A stretch of 64,000 nt of DNA from Neckera pumila (taxonomy: Eukaryota; Streptophyta; Bryopsida; Hypnales; Neckeraceae), in contig OZ018410.1 of NCBI GenBank assembly GCA_963969595.1, forward strand, positions 22,430,913 to 22,494,912. The letters run 5' to 3'. Position numbers and translations under genes: made by a program. Numbering within the stretch: the stretch's first letter is position 1; each line of letters begins with the position of its first letter. A model generated the notes under the pieces. That model made no database searches and had not been told where the DNA came from. It saw nothing but the letters and a program-made list of their open reading frames with translations. Positions 10,729 to 24,727 of this stretch are shown here, one piece after another.

Positions 10729-13700
10729 AGAACATTTTGTTCCTCGAGGGACAGCCCAAGGAATCTAAGAGAGAATTTGAAGACCAGGCAAGTCCTTTTT
10801 GCAGCTCTCTTGTTTAGATGGTTTTTCTTCGGAAACCAAGCAATCACTATCTCTCATGCACTGAAGGTAAACAAGCAAGATGACCTCCAAACCTACCAAT
10901 CACAACCTCTTTCCTTCCACAAATCCAAAATTGAAACAAGGATCAGCACATTCGAGGCATGCTAGAAGTAAGAGCATCGCCACACGTTCCTGGAAACAAG
11001 GCTGGGGAAATGGAATAGATAGAATATTAAGCTTTTTTCAATTGTTCCAAATGTTGAAGTTTCAATTTTTAAAGTTTTTAAGAAATAATGCTTGTCTTCT
11101 GCTATGGACCCTGAAGAATTAAATACTGTTTTAGAAAATGGAATTGGAAACCTACAAAATAAAACATTACCTTCATTTTCATCCTTGAAATAATCATCAT
11201 ATGGAAGGAGATATAAGATAATAGAATAAACTAAAATGGTAGTAAATCTAACATGGAATTAAAACATGCCAATCTCAATGGTGAAAAATGTTGCAAAAAA
11301 TCACCTCAATCCTATGCACTTTTAAAATTTTCAAACTTCATAATTATTCATTGAGGACTCTTCATGAACACCCACAAAGAAAGTCCTTCATGTTTTTTAC
11401 CTCACTCATTTGAATGTAATGAATAAAAAATTTCCATATAGATATGAAAATATTCTACTGGAATCTTTTTTCAGTTTTAGGAAAATGTTTTTTTTTGTTG
11501 CCCAATAGTTCCAAGAAGCTTATAAAAAAATCTATAATGCCTTGAACAATGAGTTTTATGCATGAGAATTTTTTAATTGTTGGAAAAAAGACATTAAACA
11601 ATAAAATACTCGGTAAGCTAAAATTAGAAGTCACTATTTTCTATAAATTAGAGTGTCTAACTTGAAACATATGTTACACAATGAAATCCCTATTACTAAC
11701 GGTCCTTTTCTTTTTTAACCAAAAATTATAGAAAACAGACACAATAGAATTTGAGAATTATTAAAAACAAATGTAAGCCCTTGACTTTCTTCTTACCTTT
11801 ATTTAGATCATGTACAAATAAATCCACCTTAAATTCTTTACCATAATCTTTATCATATAAACATATAAAAGTAATTTTTCCCCACAATGGACCTACGGAG
11901 GAGGTCTAATATCATCTCATTCTTCATCAAATTCAAAAAATAAATGTCTTTTTAATTTGAACAGTGGTTATGAGCATGACAATAGTACATTGATGATAAA
12001 TGTTGTATTTTATTTTACATTGAATGTTACATTGATGATAAATTTGCTTATTTTGGAATGTAACACAATAGTTTGGAGTACAATAAAAACATAAATAGAA
12101 GGCATAATAATAATCAGTATTGATTATTTAGAAGAAAAAAAAAACTAAATTCATTTAGAAGTGGAATTAATTATTAAAATATGAATATAAAATAACACCC
12201 TTTATTATCAAACAAGACCAATCATGAGCATAGAAATCACAATTATGATTGGATAATACTTTTAGGATTTAGATAATAGATGTATCATGTACTCTTGACA
12301 ACTTTGGAATTTATTACAAGTAAATTTGATTTAGCTACAAACTTGAGACAAATTTGCCCTCATTACTTATGAAATTAGCTATTAAGTTTCATAATTTTAG
12401 ATTATCTTTGCTTACAAATAGGTCATTTGGTATTATAAGGTTTAAATTTACTTTAAAAATTATTATTTGATTGAATTCTGTTAGTGTGATGAAAAATTAT
12501 GAAATTATAAATTCAAATCTTTTGATAGGATTTTCAATCAATCAAACAAAAATCTTTGTACATCTTAATCTCAAGAAAATTGAAGTTTTCTTCTACATAA
12601 TCTTGTGAATAATCTCATTTAGTAAAGGTTCAATATTGCTAATATGCTTTTTTGGTTGCAACTTGAAGTGCAGTTGACCATATTCAATTTGAATTTAAAG
12701 TGATCACTAATTTCAAAATAAAAATGTAATTAGTATTCTAAAATCAAGTTTATTGATTTTCAAAGTATTGAATTTTTCAAAAGGATGAATGAAATATTCT
12801 AACAAGGAATGAAATAACAAACATAAGTCAATCAAAAAATTAGATTTCTTTTCAAAACAAGATGCTTGTGTGATTATTGAACTTCTATTAGTGCTTCACA
12901 CATTATTTATCTCCACCCTATTCAAATGAATACAACTAGGCCTTTATATAAATTTTTAGACAAATTAGTAGAGAAACTGTCTCATTGTTTGTCATACCAA
13001 ATTGCTTTTCTATAAGCAAAAGAGAGATTCCAAAAAGAATAGTTACTTCGAAAATGAATGACACAATTTTGCAAACTTTTGGTATCAAGAAAAAATAACC
13101 CCTTTAAATGCTTACAATTTTAGTTGAGAAGAAGAGAGGTTAGGGAAGTGCAGCTTTACAGTTATTTTATAATATTTCAAAAGAATTACAAACTTTTGAG
13201 AGTGCACGAACATAATATGAGTGCATTGAGTAAAATCCTAAAAATTATAAGACATTCACAAAGAACTTGTACAAAGTTTTTCCAAACTGAAGATATTGTA
13301 CAATGATAATCCAAAATTATAGATTATATATCAAGGGATTTGGAAAGTTTCAAGTAAGTTATGGAGGTATTTTTCAAGAGTGTTTATTGCGGTTCTTTGT
13401 CAACCATTCCTTTTAAGCCAAATTTTGACAAGATTTTCTTATACATTTTGCTCTAGCTACAAGTTGTAGAAAATTTCAAAAAGAAAAATAAAGTTGTATA
13501 GCCATTTTTCAAAAAAAGTAGTTGTAAATCACAAGACACTATATTAATTACAACTATCCAAAAGTCTAGAGCAAAAACATTTTGCCAGAATTGCTAAAAT
13601 AAGCATTGTCAATCAAATTTGGAGAACTTCGGTCCTCTAAAGAAAGAAAACCAACAATGAGGAAAGAAAGATTGCCACAGATTGGAGTATAGTGAGGTCT

Positions 13701-14129
13701 AATAAACTTATAGATTTTTTCAGTCAATTTTTTCACTAGTTTACCAACTTCAAGAAGCTCTAGCATGCTAAAAGAATGAACAGATTTTGAAACTGCTAAT
13801 TGCATTGGAATTGCAGTGAAGTGCACTTCAACTTCATGACAAGTGCAAAAAGAAAAATTTAAAATCATACAACAATTTTGATTTCTTTTGTACACTACCT
13901 TTCTTTTAGGGAACCTTTAGAAGATAGTCAAAGATTTTTTGCAATGGGGTGAAGAACAAGCAAGAAATCATACAAGCAGTTTAAGTGATATAGGATCAAG
14001 CATCAAAAAGCAATTGTGAAGGCTCATTTCTAATATGTACCATTAAAGCAAGTTGTAATTTTAGCAAATGGTGCAACACTAGATGGTAGATAGTGTATAT
14101 AAAATATCAAACTTTTGTATGATTTTCAA
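10729..14129. other. A/T-rich intergenic DNA, no gene seen
   Basis: Long A/T-rich stretch with scattered short open frames on both strands. None exceeds about 110 codons and none shows a domain I recognise. No clear tandem repeat stands out. It is probably old, highly diverged repeat sequence. Confidence 0.5.
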
Positions 14130-14345
14130 TTACACATGTGTACATTTTTACTGATGATGAAGTAAACATTTAAAAAACATGATAATCTTGCATTCTATGT
14201 AGCCAAATGACTCCAAATTTGATTCACGTCATCTACAACACGTATACTACAAGATTGTATGCGGTTGAGATCTCTATAACTTAGTGACATTTAGATCTAT
14301 AACACTTCAAAAGCAATGATGTTTTTGAACCCAATTTTAGTGTGA
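14130..14345. mobile_element. Fragment related to the TTAA-bounded element at 59-60 kb
   Basis: Words such as GTAGCCAAATGACT, CATCTACAACACGTA, ACAAGATTGTATGCGGTTGA and CAATGATGTTTTTGAACCC match the right end of copy I (about 59945-60100) in the same order and orientation. The terminal CTTTGGGGTTAA is missing here. This is a truncated relative without a recognisable right terminus. Confidence 0.6.
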
Positions 14346-16108
14346 TTCCAACACAATTTACCTTTCTAAATTTTGTTTATTTTTTAGCGTGAGCCTCGCA
14401 AAGTTCTCCTAATCTCAACTAAAATTGTCGGATCCAAAAATTCATCAGATTGTTGGACCTTACTGTACTGTACAATACCGTATGTTCCATCTGGATTGTA
14501 ACTAAATTCAAGTACAGTAATTGCTCAACAACAGGAAATCTAATGTTCAAATCATCATGAAGCTGCCAGACAAAGATCAAAACATCAACACCATTTTGAA
14601 AAAATTTAAAAAACTTTAAAAAAAAATATCAACACCTGAAAGCACTTATATTATACCGGTATAATTCATGCCAACGTACAGGTCTGGGACCCAAAATGTT
14701 ACAATTCAAGGAACATCAGACAAACATCATGATTTTGAGGCTACAAATTACTCAAATGACTGACCCGTTGTACCCATGTTACCCAACTCTCTGGATCACC
14801 AAAAAAGAATTCTAAAAAAGAATTTTTTGTAAATTTCTTTAGTAACTCTTATTTTATTTTAGTATGGACAAAGAAAGGAATACTAAGGCAATATTGGGTG
14901 GCAGTATTAACATTCATACCCATCATCACTACAATTTTGAATACAATGCAAAAAAGAATACTGGCAAAATATTGACAAAATGTTCCTAATTTTTGTTACA
15001 TTAAATAATTGGTGAACAAAATATGTTGAATCTATCTTCTAGGAATGATGGTCTTTCACATGAGTTTAGTGAGAATTTTAGAAGTTTGGATTTACACCCA
15101 AAAACATAGGTTGGTAGTTGTTGATTGGCTAATTGCAGTTCTATAGTTAATTCAAACATTGTATACTTTCATACTATATCATTCAACAAGGTTGGAAGTT
15201 CCCGCACGTAGGATAAGTTCATAAATGTATGTAAGTACACCTAAAATACTCTATATTCAGTATTTCAGCATGGTTTCTTTATATTAAACTGTCCAAAAAA
15301 AAATTGAGTCTCTTTGGGAGCTCGGTTGGGAGTAAAAAATACATCCCAAATTCTTTTGTGATCATGTATTTTTTGACTCAATATGAATAAACTATTAGTT
15401 TTTAATTGCTAAAAATAGAGTTATTCAAACTCAATCCTAGGGCTCTTGTAAATAGAAGTTGCACATTTTAGGCAAGGAACTACAAGGGTTGGTTTGGCTT
15501 ATCTTGTAGATTGTAAATGTCCCACATTTAAAATTCAACAAACATATCAAAAATTAAGAAGAAATTGGTATTAAAAAGTCAATACAATCAAGAAGAATTT
15601 GCTAATAGGTTGGACCATATTATATCTTTGTTGTAATATGAGCTAATTTAGATGGTGACTTTCAACATGATTGGACTAATAGAAGTTCATTTTGACAATA
15701 CAATACATCAATCTTTTCAACACAATGTACGACAACGTATTGTTCTAAGCACTTTGAAGATTCACATGTCAAAATGAGAATTAAATTTGAGATGGAAGAA
15801 ATTTTTTTTAACTTTAGTTGGCCTATCAAATGTAGAAAAATACATTGATAAAATCTCTAAAAAAATCTCTACATGATTTAGACAAAAAAAAATAATACTA
15901 AAAGACGGTTTTGTCTTGGGACATTATGCACAAGAAAGCTACAAATCTCATTGAAAGTTGGAATCTCTTGTAAAATCAATGAAGAATATCCAAACACTAC
16001 AAGAGAAAGGGGTGTTTTAAGTAGTGTCCTAGACATCACGTCTTTTAAGTAAATTTTTAAGTAAAATTTTACTAAAAAGATTGTCTTTTTCGTAAAATGA
16101 TCAAAGTT
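14346..16108. other. A/T-rich intergenic DNA, no gene seen
   Basis: No open frame of note and no RNA gene recognised. It is A/T-rich sequence between two repeat copies. Confidence 0.5.
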
Positions 16109-17033
16109 TTACCCCAATAGGCCCAAGGCCATTTTTTTGGCCAAAAATCCACTCAAAATAGCCATTTCTATAGCAAAGAGTAAAAAAATTTGAAAATTGT
16201 TTTTTATTTGCACATCTAACTATAGGATCTTACACCTAACTAGTATGAAAATGTGTGGAAAAAATTTCAGAATTTTTGACAGCATAAATTGCATGATATT
16301 TGCGTTTAAAGTGAAAAAAATATTTTTTTAGCACACTGCGGGACTAAATTATTGGACTATGACCTTTTTTAACTGTAATTTTTTGGACTATAGAGTTTTG
16401 AGCTTTAAATTGTTATGGTAAAAAATTGGGTTGAGAATCTAAGGGGAAAAAAAAACTTCAAAAAAAATTAATTTTATACTTTAAAAACTGTTAAGTAGAA
16501 TTAAGTATGAGATAGAAGGAAAATCTAAACTATTAATATCTCTAAAATGGAATAAAAATGCACTAACTCTAATGGTGAGATTGTTCTAGCAAGCGAACTA
16601 AACCATGTGGAACTTCTTTTTTTGAATTTTTTAAAAATTGCATTCAAAAATGAATCCTACAAGTTATTTTTTCAAGAAGATGCTCTAATTGCCCCAAAAC
16701 AAGATTGTCCATAACTTTCTCATAACAAATCCAAATGGAATGAATCAAATCTTTCCCAGTAGACAAAAATATAATCTATGAGAAAAAAAAGAAAAAAAAA
16801 GAAAAATTTTGAACTTTTTTTTACTGCCCTGTCTCTCCTGTTTTGAGCTTATTTGGGCATAACTTTTGTTCTCGGGCACCAATTTAAAAACAAACAAACT
16901 ATATTCTCATGAAGCTAATTAGTTTTTCTATCTTGATAAAAAATTCAAAAAATCAGGACAAAATTTTAGCCTGTAGGTACCTGCCCCAAACCCCATTCGT
17001 CCCTTGAAGGGACAATGGGCCTTTAGGTGTTAA
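16109..17033. mobile_element. TTAA-bounded element, copy B, reverse of copy A
   Basis: The right end reads GGCCTTTAGGTGTTAA and the left end is a decayed ACCCCAATAGGCCCAAGGCC. Read on the minus strand it parallels copy A. It has the subterminal GTCCC..GGGAC palindrome near the right end (about 16995-17017) and, inside, the GAAAGTTATGG / GAGCAATTAGAG block. It is non-coding. Confidence 0.7.
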
Positions 17034-18233
17034 ATGAAACGTCAAAATCTTTGAGGTTTTCAACAAAAATAATCTAGTTAGTATGCCTAAAAGACTAATG
17101 ATCCAACCATGATGGTACAAACTTTGTAAGACAGTTCTTTACAATATAGTATCTGCATCTTAAATCACATAGTTAAGCAATTCAGCCTGATTCAGCATGT
17201 TTTTTACTATTATATCGAATTTTTTTTTGTGGGGTCCCATTGGTAGTCAAAAGGGGATTCTAGATTCTTTTAGAATGCATTTTTTGGACACCATGTGAAT
17301 AAACTACGAACTTATGAAGTGTTGTGAATAGGTGTATCCAAAAGTGATCATAGTCATATGAATAGTGGGAGTACATTTTAGGCAAGAATATCCATTGTGC
17401 AATTTTAGGAACCATGCAATTTGAGGTGTAGTTACCTTAGCAACTATCAATGTTTAGGGAGAACCAACAGTGAGTTCATTGTTCCCCTGTGGCTTTGGAA
17501 AAATAACCGGTTGGAGTGAAAATGGAGGATCTGAAATGAGACTAAAAATTGATAGGTTTGGCAACCAACCAATGTGCAAAAATAAAAGGTGGATACGTAG
17601 TTGCTGCTTTCATAAATTATGAAATTTTAGTTGCTCGCCAATTGGAATCCAAGGCTAACACCCATGTTGTTGGAGGTAGCAAGTATATTATTTTTTTTTG
17701 GAAAAGAATGGTGACTATGAAAATACCAAAAAAGGAAGGAAACAATCAATCCGGCTCACATGGTGTTCTCACCCTGCATAGCAGGCTGAGTGAAAGATGC
17801 CACTCAAGCTTTTGAAGGTTGCAAGAATAGAAGGCTTCATTTTTATACCAAGTATTCAAACACTCTTGGCGGATGGCAAGTATGTTCTTGGACAAGGCGG
17901 GTATTGCTTTTGGGTTGGTCATGGCAACCAATCCTTGTTCCATTGTTGTTTGTATCTACCCGATGTATCTACCCAATGAAATTTAAAGTTTAGTTTCAAA
18001 ATTGGGATGTCTTTAAAAGAAGAGGATTGTAGCTTTTGTAAATTTGTAGTTGAAGGAAAGTGGCCCGTGATAATTTGATACTCAAGGAAATGAACTGGGA
18101 GAGTTTAATAAGGCGAAGATGCAACCAATGCCTTTAGAACAATACCCCACCCCCACCCAGCTTCTTCTAAAAGAGGAGGCAATTTTACAGCTTTGTCAAA
18201 ACTCTTCAATGATGAACGTTGACAAGGATGGTA
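17034..18233. other. Intergenic DNA, no gene seen
   Basis: Slightly less A/T-rich than the flanks. Short overlapping open frames near 17550-17990 occur in several frames with no family resemblance, so I do not call a gene. Confidence 0.4.
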
Positions 18234-18978
18234 TAAGGTAGCAACACCCATAGACATTATTGTACCCATACTTTGACTATAGAATTTTTTTTTCTCCAAG
18301 ATTATCTTAAAACCACCCCCATTAATTGTGGTTGGTGGGCTCTAATTTTTTTAGATTTTGGTGCTAGAATCAAGGCAACTAAGGTATACCTCCCTATAAA
18401 CGACCAAATAAGGAATTCCGACATGATTTGGAGTAGTGAAGGCAAAACAAATATTTTTCGGAGGTACATCAATAGAAATGACATGGATTGCAAAAAAAAT
18501 TGTAATTTTATCGCTTGAATTGAAACTACTATGAATTTTGGGAGGCAAAAAGTACGCCAAATCCATGTCCAATGTGTAGAGTCTTCTAATTCCAATCATT
18601 CAATAACTTTTTATCTAATCATTATTTCCTATTTTTTTTTTCACAACTCGGGACATGTGTCACGTATTTATTAGTTCCAACCTTGAAAACAAAAAAAACC
18701 CGCATTCTAAGCGTGGTCAAAAATATGTGCACCTATAGGTTGGGAATGGGTCAAAGGTCGGGAATGGAGGGAGTTACCTTTATACTAGAATGTGGTTTAG
18801 GGTGTCCTAGGGATTTGTACTTTGAAAATTCATTGAAATTAGATACCTTATCCAAAAATTCTATTTCTTTTTTTCAAAATTTATGATTTTCGATTTCTAA
18901 TATTGAAAGAATAATTTTTCTAGAAAAAAATGCCTCCAACTATGTTGAAATGTTTCGGTTATGGGTGTTGCTACCTTA
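18234..18978. mobile_element. 745-bp element with perfect 19-bp terminal inverted repeats
   Basis: Starts TAAGGTAGCAACACCCATA and ends with its exact reverse complement. The outermost TA may be the target duplication of a Tc1/mariner-type event. The first bases (TAAGGTAG) are shared with the elements at 19995 and 62786. Open frames inside are short and unrecognisable, so it is probably a non-autonomous DNA transposon. Confidence 0.75.
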
Positions 18979-19994
18979 GTTTTTGTTCATATTAGAGACA
19001 CTCTACACCTAGAGACAGGACCATTCCCCTTGAGCCCAAATTGCACAAATTTCAGCCTTTCTTTTGCCCAATCACAAGTGAGAATTTTATTCCTCTTCCA
19101 CAACCGAAATTGGCCCGGCCTCTTGGTGCAAAGCGTCCATTATTTATAACAAATTAATTATCCAGATGTGTATTAAATCCTTCCTCGATGATTGCCAAAT
19201 CTTGGCAAATGGGACGAACATGCTCCGATCCAGGCCTTCAACTTGCATGTACTGTACAGTATCCCAATTTCAACCTGATACAGTACCACAACTGTCTTTT
19301 TCAGAGCTAAATTATGACTGTATGGCCATTATTCAAGTACTGTATTTTTGTGCAAATTGGCTGACAGAAAACACAGGTAACATAACGTCAATCAAACCCA
19401 ACTCATCAGTAGTAAAAAATCTCCATAAGCATGTTACATTTAAAACCCATGCAGTCCATGCACTGGGCATCACGGCCTGAGAGCCAATTCTGGCAGTTTG
19501 CGGCGCAGTTAACGGTGTCAACTCTCTCCATGGCAAGTTGGCAACTTTATTAACCATTTAGTTAAGTTTTATTGTTTTTTTGGAAACAAATGAAAATTAA
19601 CAATTAAGTTCACACGAGCAAACAGAAATCATTCCAATGATGAGAAAAACAGTAGGAACATGATTAGCTCCATCATGCTCAGTAATAATAAATCTCCATC
19701 CACTCTCTGCTCTGTGGCTCTGCATCTGTCATCAACTGAAGGCTCCCATGCAAGCATTACGTAAGTTAATATGGAAATGGGAGGTGGTTTATGAATTTTG
19801 TAATTATCTAGAGCGTCCTCAGTCCACGCAACGTTTACACATGATTGGGTTACAGAAAAGCGACGAAAATCTGTCCCAATGTTAGCGGCACCTTGCAAGT
19901 TAGTTTCACGGACTCAGCACTTCTTGGCTCCTGCACGGCAAAAATTGGTCCTTTGTTGTGCTCTCCAAGCTCCTCTACACTTCTTGGTCAACAC

Positions 19995-20409
19995 TAAGGT
20001 AGGAGGCTCTTAAAGCGAGCATCTAAGGGCTGGTCTGCTTTTTTCATGTAGTTTCTTGGATGGGATTATTTTTTGCTCATTTTCTAGACAAAGAGAAATA
20101 GATTCTGATTGTAACCCAAGTCGTTTTGTATTTTTTGAAGCATTTTTTAATTACTTATGAATTTTCAAACAAGATGTGTCATAGGTCCCTATTTATGACC
20201 CTAGGTCTTCCATAAACCGTTCACTTGCAACTTCTAGACAGAAATGGAGAAAGCAAGACAACAATTGGCTTTGGCAATAAATAATAGTTTTTTTTATTGA
20301 TCCATTCAATGACTATAGAAGGTCCATTTAAAGACCACCTCATGTTCATTCTAAACGTGTCTATATGGCGGTTCTAAATGACCCTCCAGAATTCGAGCCT
20401 CCTACCTTA
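19995..20409. mobile_element. TA-flanked MITE, copy 1 (about 411 bp)
   Basis: TA followed by AGGTAGGAGGCTC opens the element, and GAGCCTCCTACCT followed by TA closes it (perfect 13-bp inverted repeat, TA on both sides). The interior (AAAGCGA.CAT.TAAGGGCTGGTCTGC, GGTCCATTTAAAGAC..CCTCAT) matches 62788-63186 along its length. TA target and size suggest a mariner-type MITE. It encodes no protein. Confidence 0.85.
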
Positions 20410-21186
20410 GTCTGTAATGGCAAATTCTAACACCCTCCGCATCGTTGTATTATCTTTGTCTTTTCTAGTTGCATCAATACGTTGTTGCAAAGCCGTTTAG
20501 GGTTCCAAATACCGTCGTTGCATTCGGGGGTGCATGCGATGGGAAAAGCCACAAGGGAAATAAAAGAGACGGGAATACAAACTGCAAGTATTGTTGCAGT
20601 GTTTTTTGTAAGCGTAGCATTGAAGATGCTCTTAGGGTCTGCTTCCATATTACTTGGGTTAGTTGATAATTCAATATAATTAACCCTCAAATACCAAGCT
20701 CATCATCATAGAAATCATCATTTTGGGTATCGAGTGAATATGGATACAAAAGTTGTATTTCAGTACATAATGGGGATTTTAGTAGACTTTTTATCTCTTG
20801 TATTAAACATAATACTTCTATGAAGTGAGACAATGTGGAGTACATGAACGTAACCTAAAGCTTAATAAAAAAAGGTGTCCTATCAAGACACTCAAGAGCA
20901 CTCATTGGAGTTCAAACGCTTCCCTTCCTTTTTTGGTGTACAAGACTCTTCCCTTTTTGCACAAAATTCTAAAAATGAACATTTGCACTTCTATCTTAAA
21001 AAGAAAGATCTTTTGTCATCTATTGGATACTTAGTGTCTGCAACGACATTCAAAGGTTAACATCTAAATATTCAAGCATATCTATTACACCAAAAAATTG
21101 AAAATTTGCAGTGTTTACAAGAGTAGATAGGGTTCTTTGGGGAGTGCTAGCATGTAAGCATAGAATCTATGAGACCATGTTTGGAC
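20410..21186. other. Intergenic DNA, no gene seen
   Basis: Overlapping short frames on both strands around 20430-20690 and 20825-21060 show no recognisable domain. Confidence 0.4.
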
Positions 21187-21375
21187 GTCTATATTATAGA
21201 CACCTTCTATGGTTATAGTTGTCTATATTATAGGTATCTATATTATAAACTCTTTACATGTTATAGGTACCTATGTTGTAAACTCTTTTTTATCTTATTA
21301 GTACCTATATTATAAATTCTTTCCTATGTTATAGGTACATAGGTTATAAACACCTAATGGTTGTAGGTACATACC
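21187..21375. repeat. A/T-rich tandem repeat around TATTATAGGTACCTAT
   Basis: Four to five irregular units of about 40 bp containing ATAGGTA(C/T)CTATATTATAAACTCTT. Divergence between units is considerable. Confidence 0.75.
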
Positions 21376-23286
21376 TACAACTAATTAAAGACTCAAAAAC
21401 ACACATCTCTGCGCTCCCATACTAGCATTGTTGAGATTCTTCAAAGGCAAGCAATTTAGAACGAACATTCTTCAAATTTAAAGTTTTGAAGACAGCATTG
21501 ATATGGAGATGTCCACTTGTGTTTTTAGATTTTTTTATTTCTTTAATCAAGTCATCAGATCAAAATTCATGCCTCCCAAAATGCAGTGGGTAGCTTTTAA
21601 CAATATGTGGCAAATTTCTCTTTGACCTTTAAAATTTGGCCTTGCCCTAATTCCTAGATATAAAGCTATTAAAAGAATCAAATTTTTTTGGAGTCCTTCT
21701 TACAAACAAATTATTGACTTGAAAATTGAAAAGAATTCAATCCTTTTGTTTCTTTTGTTACTTGAGAAATCATTCTAATTATTGGTGACTACACATGGTT
21801 AAATTTCAAATGCGTTAGTATATTCCGAATTGAAGCTAATTTCCCCCCCTTGAGAAGGGTCTTCATCCAAAACTTGAATACCATAGAAGTTGAAAATATT
21901 CTAGTACAAAATCAATGACTAGTACACCCAAATCAAAATAGTCTTGTTGAAAATTATGTCTCATGGAGTCATGTGCAAATTTTTTATGAAAAAGATTAAA
22001 TTCTTAAGATTCCAAATTTGAAATTAAAAAATTTTCAACTTGTTTCCTAAAAATATTTGCCTCCAATACATCAGTTCAAACAGATTTTATATTACCAATA
22101 AGCGCATGAAACATGTAGACTAATAATAAAAAAAAAATTGCAGTAATATTTTAATAAACTCCTCAAAGACCTATCTAAAACATTTGGGTTGTAAAGAATT
22201 TTAGGATTTCCACAGGTTGGACTATCATAGTTGAGACAATGATACAAATCATAATATATCCAAACTAATTCAATTTGTATTAACATTAAGTAACTTGAAA
22301 TAGTTTGGAGATTATGTGAATTTGCATGGTGCACTAATATAGAGGGTCATAGTATTTTAGATAAATTCAATATAATACCATTGACACATTGTTTTTATGT
22401 TGTCTCAAATACGCAGATTGTTATTTAATTGTCATTCAAATTTCATCCACATCAGTCTACATTTATCCAATTTTCACCTTAAACTTCATTGAAATATTAT
22501 ACAAATTTGACCACATTCATCCAATATACATTTATATTATTATGAGAAGATCTTGCACTAAGCAAGCTCTTGCAATCAATGAATCAATTTTGTAGTCTTA
22601 ATAGTATCTAGCAGTGAAATTCAACATTCTTTGTCAAATAATTAATTAGAGTTGACAAATATGATTCTGTAAATGCCTAAAATTAAAAAAAAATCCTCTA
22701 TAAAATTTTTTATGAAAAAATGTTATCCAAAAACCATGGCCTATTTTTGGCCAACCTTGACCACCTAGTTCAACATTAGATTTGAGGATACAAATTACCC
22801 TATTCAATTTAGGTGCATGTCCATTGATATGTTGATATATTCAATTTAGGTGCATGTTCGTAAAATCTAACATCTCTAGTAAGTAACACTTTCTACATAT
22901 TGTAGGTAAACATCACATAATTTGTTATATTTATAGGTAAAAAATTTCTTCTCATAAAATATCCCTCCAAAATTCTTTGTTTTTATTAATCAAAATAAAA
23001 AATTGATATTTCAATAATTTTGGCACTATACATACATATACATGTAATTTAATGTGGATCAAGGAAACAATTTATTCCACTAGAAAAAAGACTAACAAAG
23101 AAATATTTTTTGACAAGCTTGCTTTTTCCTACGATGTGTGTACAAAACAATATTTCAAACTATAAAAGACATCATCCATGGAGTATTCACTTACTATAAT
23201 TTGAATTGCAAATATCTTCAACCTCATTAGATTTACTGGATGCATAGTACATGAGGGTTAGCTTCGCAAGGAAGTGCATAACATTG
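21376..23286. other. A/T-rich intergenic DNA, no gene seen
   Basis: No supported coding region, RNA gene or strong repeat. A short direct repeat (ATTCAATTTAGGTGCATGT) occurs near 22803 and 22839. Confidence 0.4.
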
Positions 23287-24211
23287 TTAACTCCTAAAGG
23301 ACCAAGACCTTTTTTCTGCCAAAAAACTTTCAAAATTGTCATTTTTAGAGCAAAGACTAAAAAATTTTAAAACTTATTTTTTTTGCACATCTAACCATAG
23401 GATCTTATACCTAACTAATATGCAAATGTGTGGAAAAAATTTCAAATTTTTTGACCGCACAGATTGCAAGATATTTGCGTTTGAAGTGAAAAAAACAAGT
23501 TTTTCAGGACACTGTGGGACTAGATTTTTTGACTTTGAACATTTTTATGATAAATTTTTTGCACTACAGAGTTTTGAGCTCTAAATCTTTCTAGTGGAGA
23601 ATTCAGTTGAGAGTCTAGGAAAAAAAAATAAAAAAAACTTAATTTTCATTCTTAAAAATTTGTTAAATAGAAGTAGCTACAAGATAGAAGGAAAATCTAA
23701 AATATTAATATCTTTTAGATGTAATTTAAAATGCACTAATCCCAATGGTGAGATTGTTCTAGCATGAAAACTAAACCATGTGGAACTTTTTTTTTGAAAA
23801 ATTGCAAAAATTACATTCCAAAATGAATCCTACAAGTTATTTTTTTTCAAGAAGATGCTCTAATTGCCCAAAAAACAAGATTGTCTATAACTTCCTCATA
23901 AAAAATCCAAATGAAATGAATCAAATCTTTCCAAATAGGCAAAAATATAATCTAGAAGGAATTTTTTTTTTTTTTAAATTAGATTTTTTGCAAGTTCTTT
24001 TTGTTGCCCCCTCTCCCCTGTTTTGAGCTTATTTGGGCATAACTTTTATTCTCGGGCACCGACTGAAAAGAAAAAATATATTCCCACAAAGCTTATCAGT
24101 TTTTCTATCTCCAAAAAAAGTTTCAGAAAATCACAAGAAAAATGCAGCCCGTAGGTACCTGCCCAAAATCCCATTTGTCCCCCGAAGGGACAATGGTCCT
24201 TTAGGGGTTAA
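23287..24211. mobile_element. TTAA-bounded element, copy C (925 bp)
   Basis: Left end TTAACTCCTAAAGGACC, right end GGTCCTTTAGGGGTTAA, TTAA at both extremities. Same orientation as copy B: the subterminal GTCCCCCGAAGGGAC palindrome is near the right end, and the ATAGGATCTTATACCTAACTA block lies in the left half. Two short open frames inside are not conserved between copies. Confidence 0.8.
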
Positions 24212-24727
24212 CCTTTGCTGAAGGGGTCCCTTTTGCTCCCACCAAAATTAGGAGCCTCCAATGACAAAGGCTTTGTGCCAGCCAATGATATCTTTAAATT
24301 TGACAATATAGCAAATCATATTTTGAGCATTATAACTGAATTCTCCCCCATGTATCTAGAAGGGAATTATACATGCATTTGGGGGGAGGCACCTCACCTA
24401 GTTAACAATGTTATGTGTAAAACTCACTGAATTTTCACATTAGACCTAATTCAATCACAAGATGATATGTGGCACATTTTAACAAGAAATAATTAAATGT
24501 TTGTTGAATTTGAATATATGTCTAGGATATAATTTTTTCTTGTCTCTAAAAAGGTCAAACCCACTAATTCTCTTACTGGATTTCTTGCCAAAAGGTAAAA
24601 TATTAGGAAGACTTTTTTCAAAACTCATTTTTGGATCCAAAATATCAATTTTTGGTTATCAAATGGTAGATGATAATGGATAAAATAAATAAATGAACAT
24701 CATCAAAATTAAATATGTAAAAGATGT

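Noticed and set aside
20410..21060. Cluster of overlapping short frames on both strands
   Set aside because: No frame shows family resemblance or splice structure.
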